25,112 nt of DNA, from positions 1 to 25,112 of the IMG/VR virus record IMGVR_UViG_3300050014_000685, one strand, 5' to 3'. This DNA comes from a virus. The notes below the pieces were generated by a model. The model was not told the origin of the DNA. It saw only the letters and a list, made by a program, of their open reading frames with translations, and did not search any database. A program made the position numbers and the translations under genes. Shown here piece by piece: positions 7,846-13,140 of the stretch (its first letter is position 1; the number at the start of each line of letters is the position of its first letter).

Positions 7846-8001
7846 ATGGCTGTAAACCAATATCCGGATTATACCCCGTATACATCCCGACACGACATCG
7901 ATACCCCCCATGCCCCATGGGCCGATGGACTAATGGGCGTTAAGGTTGGCGTCCTAACAGGGGTCAGGGTGGCGCATGGCCAGTGGCGCACCAGAGGGTG
8001 A
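7846..8001 (+). CDS. small hypothetical protein, 51 residues
   Basis: This short frame starts MAVNQYPDYTPYTSRHDIDT at an ATG with a good GGGAGGG ribosome site (7831-7837). It ends at a TGA at 7999-8001. It is polar and Tyr/His-containing at the N-terminus and Val/Gly/Arg-rich at the C-terminus, with no recognised motif. No clear promoter is visible directly upstream. Its 3' end overlaps a large inverted repeat (7962-8022), so the coding reading competes with a structural one. The strong ribosome site is the main support, and it may be an early leader peptide or not translated at all. Confidence 0.4.
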   Translation: MAVNQYPDYTPYTSRHDIDTPHAPWADGLMGVKVGVLTGVRVAHGQWRTRG

Positions 8002-8022
8002 CGGGCATCGGCCACCCTGACC
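7962..8022. repeat. 12-base inverted repeat enclosing direct repeats
   Basis: GGTCAGGGTGGC (7962-7973) pairs perfectly with GCCACCCTGACC (8011-8022) across a 37-base interior. That interior region also includes the direct repeat GTGGCGCA (7969-7976 and 7983-7990). There is no T-tract, so this is not a simple terminator. The rest of the stretch to 8162 shows no gene; it contains GGGCATC several times. It may be a structured RNA, a replication or packaging signal, or a regulatory site. Confidence 0.55.
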
Positions 8023-8162
8023 ACCAGCGCGTCAGTCTGGGGATGCTCAGCGGGGCCTATCGGGCATCAGAGAGACGGGTCAGAAGGTAAGGTAAGGAAC
8101 CCAAGGCCATTTAGGCCAAGGGGCGGACCCAACCCAACCCGACAGCCTAACGCGCCGAAGGG

Positions 8163-8232
8163 CATCACCAGGGTAACCGGACAACAGGTTACGCCGGTGA
8201 TGTTGACATCCTGGTGTGCGGCATGAGACAAT
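8163..8232 (+). promoter_or_regulatory. rightward promoter with upstream 16-base box inverted repeat
   Basis: TTGACA (8203-8208) and GACAAT (8227-8232) are separated by 18 bases. GGTTACGCCGGTGATG (8187-8202) abuts the -35 box. Upstream, CATCACCAGGGTAACC (8163-8178) is its near-perfect inverse (14 of 16). The exact inverse of that upstream arm sits at the same place in front of the next promoter (9663-9678). After the -10, ATGGTAGT and TAAGGTAG recur at other promoters in this window. The box probably binds an activator or repressor. Confidence 0.75.
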
Positions 8233-8295
8233 GGTAGTAAGGTAGAAACAGATCGGGAGCCGGACCCAAGCCAACCGGCAGAAGGAGACCGCACC

Positions 8296-8559
8296 ATGAG
8301 AACCAACGAACAAGCACAAGCCGCCATCGACGTGCTGGACGCGCTGCTGGCCCATCACCAAGCCGAAATCAGGCGGCTGCTGACCGAGCGCATGGACGCT
8401 CTGAGCCCGACAGATGCCGAGATGGACGCAGCCTCCGAGATGGCGGAGGATTTCGGGAGCGACTGTGGGTTGCTCGACGCGATGTCAGACGTCGAACAGT
8501 CGTGGATGCTGCAGGAGCAGATCGAACAGATCCGGATGGACCGGCAGGAGGAGGCATGA
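8296..8559 (+). CDS. acidic helical hypothetical protein
   Basis: This 87-residue protein (MRTNEQAQAAIDVLDALLAH...) is strongly acidic and predicted mostly helical, with possible coiled-coil character over residues 5-35 and 65-87. It is the first gene after the first rightward promoter and has an AAGGAG ribosome site. The AGAAGGAGACC leader is shared with two later genes. Being expressed first and acidic suggests an early host-interaction or DNA-mimic-like protein, but that is speculation. No family is recognised. The stop overlaps the next tiny gene. Confidence 0.7.
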   Translation: MRTNEQAQAAIDVLDALLAHHQAEIRRLLTERMDALSPTDAEMDAASEMAEDFGSDCGLLDAMSDVEQSWMLQEQIEQIRMDRQEEA

Positions 8560-8627
8560 CCGCCCTGGTCTGCTGGGTGTTGGCCGGGCCGCTGGCCGCC
8601 CTGCTCATACGGAGGCGGAGGCGGTGA
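8556..8627 (+). CDS. tiny membrane peptide, 23 residues
   Basis: MTALVCWVLAGPLAALLIRR followed by three more Arg. The ATG overlaps the TGA of the preceding gene (ATGA) and its own TGA overlaps the next GTG, so it sits inside a translationally coupled chain. It consists of one hydrophobic segment with an all-arginine C-terminal anchor, a typical inside-positive micro-membrane protein. The preceding gene's last codons provide a GGAGGAGG ribosome site. No family is assigned. Coupling and composition support it, but a peptide this short could be chance. Confidence 0.5.
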   Translation: MTALVCWVLAGPLAALLIRRRRR

Positions 8628-8725
8628 GCCTAAGCCGGATGCTCGATGCGTACTGGTATGCCCGTCAAATCGGGCACGGCAGGTGGGTGGCAGTAGGGCT
8701 GGCCATCCTGGAGAGTTTGGTGTAG
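8624..8725 (+). CDS. small hypothetical protein, 33 residues
   Basis: This frame starts at a GTG overlapping the previous TGA (GTGA), preceded by purine-rich GGAGGCGGAGGCG. It encodes MSLSRMLDAYWYARQIGHGR followed by a short hydrophobic end (WVAVGLAILESLV). The frame is open further upstream, but that part is out of phase with two convincing coupled genes and is discarded. Function is unknown. It lies 13 bases before a parS-like palindrome. Confidence 0.45.
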   Translation: MSLSRMLDAYWYARQIGHGRWVAVGLAILESLV

Positions 8726-8738
8726 GTCAACGGGTGAT

Positions 8739-8754
8739 AGTTCCACGTGGAACA
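8739..8754. promoter_or_regulatory. parS-like ParB-binding palindrome
   Basis: The 14-base perfect palindrome GTTCCACGTGGAAC (8740-8753) lies in the gap before the DUF2786-like gene. With flanks it reads AGTTCCACGTGGAACA. Bacterial chromosomal parS sites share the form TGTTNCACGTGNAACA, so 15 of 16 positions agree with that form. No ParA or ParB gene is visible in the window, so host ParB is the likely binder if it is real. It might instead be an operator for an unrelated CACGTG-binding factor. Confidence 0.55.
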
Positions 8755-8765
8755 GAAGGAGACCA

Positions 8766-9545
8766 ATGGGCAACACAAGCGTCATGGACAAGTTGCGGAA
8801 GCTGATTGCGCATGAACAATCTGCGCAGTCAATGGGCAGTCAGGCAGAGGCGGAAGCATTCGCTGACCGGATTGCGGAAATGCTGATCAAGCACAAGTTG
8901 GAGCGGTCAGACGTCGAAGTACAGGCGGAGACGGCAGAACCTATCGGCAAGGATACGGTCAAGCCGGAAGACTTCGGTGGCAAGGTTCCAACCAGCAGGA
9001 CCAAGGCGGTAGCGTGGCAAGTCAGTCTGGCTCAAGGCGTGTGCAGCGCAACCGGGTGCGGTCTGCTATGGTCAACCTATGACGGTGGAGCGGTCTTCTG
9101 CGGCAAGTCGGCTGACCGCGAATCGGCCAAGGGCCTGTACTGCTATATGGGAGCACTGGCCATCGATCAGGCTTGGAAGATCGGACAGAAGGAGAAGCCA
9201 GCCATCATCCGAGAGGTGAAGCGGATGTGGGGCGAGACCAGCTTCGGTCACCAGTCGCAAGCTATGAAAGTGTGGAGAGAAAGCTACCTGACGGGGTTCG
9301 CCAATGAGGTGGCTAGCAGGCTGCGAGAGACGGTGAAGCAGGAGATGGTCAAAGCCGAAGGATCGACAGCCATGGTGCACGTCCGCAAGGATCAGGCAGC
9401 AGTAGAAGCCTTCATCCACAACACCAGCAGCGGCAAGAAGGGGTGCGATGTAGGCAGCAGGTTCGGAAGGATGAACTACGACGCCTACAGCAAGGGACAG
9501 GATCACGGCCAGAAGGTAGCGCTGACCGATAAGGTGCTGGCATGA
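8766..9545 (+). CDS. DUF2786-like phage protein
   Basis: This 259-residue protein opens with VMDKLRKLIAHEQSAQSMGS, then QAEAEAFADRIAEMLIKHKL (about residues 6-46), the helical pattern of DUF2786. That family has conserved Glu/Ala helices and no proven biochemical role. The middle contains VFCGKSADRESAKGLYCYMG, and later WRESYLTGFANEVASRL and a basic C-terminal region, matching longer phage members with a second conserved domain. The start has AAGGAG eight bases upstream. It is followed without gap by a tiny membrane peptide. Family recognition is from memory of the motif. It is often found near DNA-metabolism genes in phages, so a nucleic-acid role is a guess. Confidence 0.7.
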   Translation: MGNTSVMDKLRKLIAHEQSAQSMGSQAEAEAFADRIAEMLIKHKLERSDVEVQAETAEPIGKDTVKPEDFGGKVPTSRTKAVAWQVSLAQGVCSATGCGLLWSTYDGGAVFCGKSADRESAKGLYCYMGALAIDQAWKIGQKEKPAIIREVKRMWGETSFGHQSQAMKVWRESYLTGFANEVASRLRETVKQEMVKAEGSTAMVHVRKDQAAVEAFIHNTSSGKKGCDVGSRFGRMNYDAYSKGQDHGQKVALTDKVLA

Positions 9546-9646
9546 TCAGGCTGATTGACCTCGCCCTAGAGTTGCTGGTAGCGCTGCCCTTCACGGTGGC
9601 GCTACTCTGGCCCATAACCCGAATCATAACCCGCAAGGTGGACTAG
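9542..9646 (+). CDS. tiny membrane protein, 34 residues
   Basis: The ATG overlaps the stop of the DUF2786-like gene (ATGA). The protein MIRLIDLALELLVALPFTVA... is hydrophobic at residues 3-24 and ends with ITRIITRKVD, a basic tail consistent with one membrane pass and a cytoplasmic C-terminus. It is one of several such peptides each coupled to a soluble upstream gene in this arm. No family is recognised. Candidates include membrane regulators or superinfection factors, without direct evidence. Confidence 0.55.
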   Translation: MIRLIDLALELLVALPFTVALLWPITRIITRKVD

Positions 9647-9662
9647 CAGTAATAGGCCGACC

Positions 9663-9708
9663 GGTTACCCTGGTGATGTTGACACGGGCCGGGTCGGGAT
9701 GGTCTAAT
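9663..9708 (+). promoter_or_regulatory. second rightward promoter with 16-base upstream box
   Basis: GGTTACCCTGGTGATG (9663-9678) abuts TTGACA (9679-9684); 18 bases later comes TCTAAT (9703-9708). The box is the exact inverse of 8163-8178. TAAGGTAG follows the -10 at the same distance as in the first promoter, so the two promoters look like a duplicated module. It drives the GTG gene at 9765, which shares the AGAAGGAGACC leader. Confidence 0.75.
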
Positions 9709-9764
9709 GGGTGTAAGGTAGCAAGGTGAGGCCCCAAACCGGGCTTGACAGAAGGAGACCGCAA

Positions 9765-10754
9765 GTGTTACCATCAGGATTGGTAGGGTTAGGGTTCAAG
9801 CTGATACGTCTGGGATCGGCGGCTACAGAGGTGAATCTAGAGACCTTGGAGCCGGGCGACCCGTTCAGGTACGACAATCTGCAGGGCAAATGGGTGTATG
9901 GCCACCTGATCTTCAAGAATGCAAGCCGGGTCAGGGCCATGATGTACGACCAGCCCCGCACGGTGACGATCCCGGACAAGACGGACAAGAAGACCGGCAA
10001 GGTGATAGTACCGGGCCGGGCGTTTGAGACCAGCGGGGATGAGGAGCAGAATCTACCGCTGGGTATGATGGTGGAGAATTTGGCGGACGGCCACCAGTCC
10101 AAGAACCGGCCTACAGGGGCCGACAGCAAGAAGGCCAAGGAGGCCAATACCATGGATGACAGCGTGAAAGCAGCCGGATTGATCGCGAAGTACAACCATC
10201 AGCACAAGCAGCTCCAGAAGGCGCTCGAAATCGGGGACACGGGGAAGGCGGAAGTGGCCCAGACCCGAATCGATGCGCTCGAAGGGGAAGCCAAAGCGGC
10301 AGGGGTGGAACTGCCGGTGTGGGATGAGGCGGCACCGATCGCCCCCAAAGCAGTCGAGGGGGACAAGGCGGATGAGGCAGGGGCGACCAAGGCCAAAGAG
10401 AAGGCGGCCAAGGCCAAGGCAGCCGGGGCACTGGACAAGAAGGCGGCCAAGGTGGTCAAGGAGAAGGCACCCAAGAAGCTGAGGAAGACGCACGATTGCC
10501 TGTGCGGGTGCGGGACCGAGACCCTCAGCCTGTATGCCCCCGGCCACGACGCCAGAGTGAAGGGCATCATCCTCAAGGTGGAGAGGGGCGACCTGGAGAA
10601 GTCCGCCATCCCTGAGACCGTGGCCCCATTCGTCAAGTTCAGCGGCAAATGGAAGACGGAAGGGTTCAAGCTGACCGCCGCTCCGGTGAAGGTGCCGGGC
10701 CGGGATGATGTAGAGAACACCAGCCTCAAGGCCATGGAGGCGATGGACGTCTAG
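9765..10754 (+). CDS. Lys/Ala-rich protein with C-terminal CxCGC/GHDAR motif
   Basis: I choose the GTG at 9765 (329 residues), eight bases after AAGGAG; an earlier GTG at 9726 lies too close to the promoter. Residues about 130-245 form a Lys/Ala/Glu-rich helical, histone-tail-like stretch. The C-terminal part has DCLCGCGTETLSLYAPGHDA, a compact Cys/His motif like those of small DNA-associated phage and actinobacterial proteins. Nucleic-acid binding is a reasonable inference. An internal in-frame ATG at 10152 has its own AAGGAGG eight bases upstream and could give a 201-residue short form. The gene is followed by a terminator and is therefore its own transcription unit. Confidence 0.65.
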   Translation: MLPSGLVGLGFKLIRLGSAATEVNLETLEPGDPFRYDNLQGKWVYGHLIFKNASRVRAMMYDQPRTVTIPDKTDKKTGKVIVPGRAFETSGDEEQNLPLGMMVENLADGHQSKNRPTGADSKKAKEANTMDDSVKAAGLIAKYNHQHKQLQKALEIGDTGKAEVAQTRIDALEGEAKAAGVELPVWDEAAPIAPKAVEGDKADEAGATKAKEKAAKAKAAGALDKKAAKVVKEKAPKKLRKTHDCLCGCGTETLSLYAPGHDARVKGIILKVERGDLEKSAIPETVAPFVKFSGKWKTEGFKLTAAPVKVPGRDDVENTSLKAMEAMDV

Positions 10755-10806
10755 CCGTTAGGCGGGTGGCGTACGGATTGGTCTCCTTCCGTCACCCCCC
10801 TCAAGC

Positions 10807-10872
10807 CCCCTGCCGGTTGTCCCTAGTAAGGTCTCCTCAGTGCAGACCTCTAATGGAAGCGGCAGGGGTTTT
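10807..10872 (+). terminator. branched Rho-independent terminator
   Basis: CCCCTGCCG (10807-10815) pairs with CGGCAGGGG (10860-10868), followed by TTTT (10869-10872). The 44-base interior includes a second hairpin, GGTCT/AGACC (10830-10848). The short T-run and large interior are weaker than a textbook terminator. However, its place between the end of the Lys/Ala-rich gene and the next promoter fits transcription termination. Confidence 0.7.
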
Positions 10873-10887
10873 GCTTGGCCAACACCA

Positions 10888-10917
10888 TTGACAGGGAGTC
10901 AAGGGTAGTGGTACGAT
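10888..10917 (+). promoter_or_regulatory. third rightward promoter with operator-like inverted repeat
   Basis: TTGACA (10888-10893), 18 bases, TACGAT (10912-10917), then GGTAGTATG. The -35 box is the left half of TTGACAGGGAGTCAA (10888-10902), an inverted repeat with arms TTGAC/GTCAA. The leader downstream carries CAGCGCAC twice (10945-10952 and 10969-10976) around a short hairpin ACCAG/CTGGT. Confidence 0.75.
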
Positions 10918-10997
10918 GGTAGTATGTGGGCCTAGGGTAACGCACAGCGCACCAGTACACTCTGGTACCAGCGCACAACAATCAGGAGGCTCCGGGG

Positions 10998-11426
10998 GTG
11001 GGAACCATGGGCAGCAGGGAGAAGGACAAGACGCTGGGCTGGATAGAGGGAAGGGAGAACCACCTAACCAGGAGGGGGAGGGGGGCTGAGACCTCCGACC
11101 GGATCGACAGGGAGGCGTGGCCGGGCCGATTCAGGGGGTCAGCCTACCATACCATCGTCAACCTGCCTGACGGGGTGCAGGCCGGGGATACCCAGACGGC
11201 GCGGGCCATCATGGACCGGATTGAGGCAGCCATCGACCAAGGCGGGTGGACGACGAACGAGTGGGTTAGGTTGCACAAACTACAAAAGGCGTGGGCCAGG
11301 AGGCAGGCCGGAGCCGATCCGGTGTTTAACATGCGCGGATGGCAGAAGAAGGGATCAGGACACAATTTAAACCCAACACTAAAAGCATTAAAGGAGATTG
11401 GCTTATGCCTTGGCAATACGAAGTGA
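10998..11426 (+). CDS. hypothetical protein, 142 residues
   Basis: I take the GTG at 10998 because AGGAGG (10984-10989) is eight bases upstream; the ATG at 11007 would be seventeen bases away. The protein is basic, Arg/Gly-rich at the N-terminus, with DTQTARAIMDRIEAAIDQGG and VRLHKLQKAWARRQAG forming two likely helices. It ends with a Lys-rich tail. I do not recognise a family. It is the first gene of the third rightward unit and overlaps the L,D-transpeptidase-like gene by 22 bases. Confidence 0.6.
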   Translation: MGTMGSREKDKTLGWIEGRENHLTRRGRGAETSDRIDREAWPGRFRGSAYHTIVNLPDGVQAGDTQTARAIMDRIEAAIDQGGWTTNEWVRLHKLQKAWARRQAGADPVFNMRGWQKKGSGHNLNPTLKALKEIGLCLGNTK

Positions 11427-11791
11427 GCACAGGCACGATACGCGGGCCACAGGGAGCGGTACTGGCCCGTGGGTATAGCGGGAATGGGGCAAGCATCAAT
11501 AACCCGGCTGCCGAGATGATGAAGGGACACGGGCCGATCCCCGAAGGCCGATATACGATGGGCGAGTGGTATGACGATCCGGGTGGCAAGGGGCCTGTGG
11601 TATGCAAGCTGGAGCCGCACCCCGACAACCAGATGGGTGGGCGCTCAGGATTCATGATTCACGGGGATAACAGCCTACAGAACCACACCGGGTCGGACGG
11701 CTGCATCATCATTCCGAGGTTTGCCAGGGTGCGCATATCCACTGATGCCGACCAGGAGTTGGAAGTGGTGAGGGGGCAGATAGATGGCTAG
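11405..11791 (+). CDS. L,D-transpeptidase-like (DUF2778/Tlde1-type) protein
   Basis: This 128-residue protein begins MPWQYEVSTGTIRGP at an ATG eight bases after AAGGAG. It carries the catalytic signature GFMIHGDN (H86) and SDGCIII (C100), preceded by a GHGPIPEGRYTMGEW strand region. This is the pattern of DUF2778, the YkuD-related family of Tlde1 effectors, which act on peptidoglycan stem peptides as L,D-carboxypeptidase or exchange enzymes. No signal peptide is visible, so reaching the periplasm would need a partner. The next but one gene encodes a two-span membrane protein that might help, as a holin would. It lies among early genes rather than late ones, which is unusual for a lysis enzyme. 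Confidence 0.7.
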   Translation: MPWQYEVSTGTIRGPQGAVLARGYSGNGASINNPAAEMMKGHGPIPEGRYTMGEWYDDPGGKGPVVCKLEPHPDNQMGGRSGFMIHGDNSLQNHTGSDGCIIIPRFARVRISTDADQELEVVRGQIDG

Positions 11792-12365
11792 GCCCACAGG
11801 CAGGTTGCAGGTTGAAGACGACCCTCGCTCATCGGGCGGATATGATCCTGAATTGGACAGTGGCTATGCCCCATTCGACTTCATCATACCGGGGTCCGAC
11901 CACCAGGGACATTCTGAGCGGGTCTATTGCCGGGTGCAGCCCCAGCATGCCCGAGCCTTGTCCAAGGTGTTAAGCGGCCATCACTTCCCCTTCCGCACCA
12001 CTGGCGATGTGATGCGCTGGTGCGTGGTCCGGGGGTTAAAGGTGCTGGACAGGCTCGAACCTATGGCCGGTTTCATCGGCACTGCCGATATGATAAACGA
12101 AGTGCTGAGGCAGCAGCTATACATGCAGGAATTCCAGAGCATGTTCAACACCATGACGCAGGTGGTACAGCAGCATATCGCGGCAGGGGCGGAAGGGGAG
12201 GCCAGAAAGCTGCTCACCGTGATACTGGGCCATATCAGGAAAATGGAGGATGAGCCGTACTGGAAGAAGCGGGCGGAAGACGAGGTAAGGGCCAGATTCG
12301 GGCATTTGCTGGAGGGGAAGGGGAAAGTGACAAGCCTAAGAATCGAGAAGGAGGAGGAGGAATGA
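11784..12365 (+). CDS. hypothetical protein with possible ribbon-helix-helix segment
   Basis: This 193-residue protein overlaps the preceding gene by eight bases. After a polar, disordered N-terminus, residues about 45-90 read RVYCRVQPQHARALSKVLSG and then TTGDVMRWCVVRGLKVLDRL. That pattern of one strand followed by two amphipathic helices resembles ribbon-helix-helix DNA-binding domains. The remainder is helical with a strongly charged C-terminus ending in Glu repeats. DNA binding is a weak inference, and no family is confirmed. Its TGA overlaps the start of the membrane protein gene. Confidence 0.6.
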   Translation: MARPTGRLQVEDDPRSSGGYDPELDSGYAPFDFIIPGSDHQGHSERVYCRVQPQHARALSKVLSGHHFPFRTTGDVMRWCVVRGLKVLDRLEPMAGFIGTADMINEVLRQQLYMQEFQSMFNTMTQVVQQHIAAGAEGEARKLLTVILGHIRKMEDEPYWKKRAEDEVRARFGHLLEGKGKVTSLRIEKEEEE

Positions 12366-13021
12366 GAGGACGGATGGACGATGAAGAGTGTGGGTGGCAG
12401 GACCTGGTAGCCCTATTTGGGGCAGTGGCGCTGGTGGGCGGGGTGCTGCTAGTGGTGGCATTCCGGTTATGCAGAGGGGTACTGCTGATATCGACAGCGG
12501 TCTGGGAGTGGTGCTGGGGTCAGGACTGGCGGGACCTGTGGGGTAGCGGTGATGGACTGATATTCGCACTGGGGGTGGCTGCTGTGTTAGGATTGGTGTG
12601 GGCGTACGCCATCTACCCGGAACACAGGAGACATCATGGCAGACCAAGTAAGCAAGGGCTGGATATCGGGAGCGATCAAGCACCCTGGAGCGCTACATCG
12701 GGATCTGGGTGTGGCAATGGGCGACAAGATACCGGCCAGGAAGCTGTCGGCGGCGGTATCGGGCAAGTTCGGCAAGAAGACAGCGGCCAGAGCCAGGTTC
12801 GCCAAGGAATTGGCCGGGTTCCACAAGTAAGCCGTCAGCCGGTGGCCAAGGTTACGGTGTGGTCTGAGGCCGACCCTGAGCACCCTGCGGTATACGAGCC
12901 TCAATTTGAAGACGCACCCATGATCCACCATTACTCGCCGGATTTGCAGCGGGATGGTCGGACGTGTGTGGTGTGCGGACTGATGCCCGGTGGACAGTGG
13001 CATTACAAGGCGGTGGAGTGA
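12362..13021 (+). CDS. two-span membrane protein with extended C-terminus
   Basis: The ATG overlaps the preceding TGA and follows GGAGGAGGAGG. Hydrophobic segments lie at about residues 14-36 and 65-84. The frame then stays open for 135 more codons. The middle part (about 90-155) is low-complexity Gly/Gln/Ser and overlaps a separate, better-looking gene in another frame (12636-12830). The C-terminus regains character with CVVCGLMPGGQWHYKAVE. A GTG at 12842 could start this last part as its own protein, but it lacks a ribosome site. The whole frame ends in TGA overlapping the next ATG. A holin-like role next to the peptidoglycan enzyme is possible but unproven. Confidence 0.55.
   Translation: MRGRMDDEECGWQDLVALFGAVALVGGVLLVVAFRLCRGVLLISTAVWEWCWGQDWRDLWGSGDGLIFALGVAAVLGLVWAYAIYPEHRRHHGRPSKQGLDIGSDQAPWSATSGSGCGNGRQDTGQEAVGGGIGQVRQEDSGQSQVRQGIGRVPQVSRQPVAKVTVWSEADPEHPAVYEPQFEDAPMIHHYSPDLQRDGRTCVVCGLMPGGQWHYKAVE
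12636..12830 (+). CDS. small basic phage protein nested in a longer frame
   Basis: This 64-residue protein contains KGWISGAIKHPGALHRDLGV and a Lys/Ala-rich C-terminus ending in LAGFHK. It has a CAGGAG ribosome site five bases upstream. I recall similar small basic proteins with the HPGALHR core in many phages, without known function. It is entirely contained, in the +1 frame, within the membrane-protein frame 12362-13021. Its conserved-looking core and ribosome site argue that it is translated; it probably binds nucleic acid or a phage structural partner. Confidence 0.65.
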   Translation: MADQVSKGWISGAIKHPGALHRDLGVAMGDKIPARKLSAAVSGKFGKKTAARARFAKELAGFHK

Positions 13022-13140
13022 TGGTCAATTTCTTTGGGTGGGCAATGGCTACGTCAATTAAAGTTACGGTGTGGGTTGGGTTAGTATTGCTGGCCATGGT
13101 GGGGCTAAAGCTGTTGCTGGCAGTATGGGCGGTGCTGTGA
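13021..13140 (+). CDS. tiny membrane protein, 39 residues
   Basis: MVNFFGWAMATSIKVTVWVG, followed by LVLLAMVGLKLLLAVWAVL. The ATG overlaps the TGA of the upstream gene and its TGA overlaps the helicase ATG. It has one long hydrophobic segment (about residues 16-39) with a single Lys in the middle and no charged tail. No family is recognised. It is the fourth small hydrophobic protein in this arm. Coupling on both sides supports translation. Confidence 0.55.
   Translation: MVNFFGWAMATSIKVTVWVGLVLLAMVGLKLLLAVWAVL

Noticed and set aside
8067-8361. Minus-strand frames across the first early promoter
   Set aside because: They overlap the promoter and its repeats and have no ribosome site.
9704-10195. 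Minus-strand frame of 163 residues
   Set aside because: Antisense to the Lys/Ala-rich gene and overlapping its promoter; no supporting signals.
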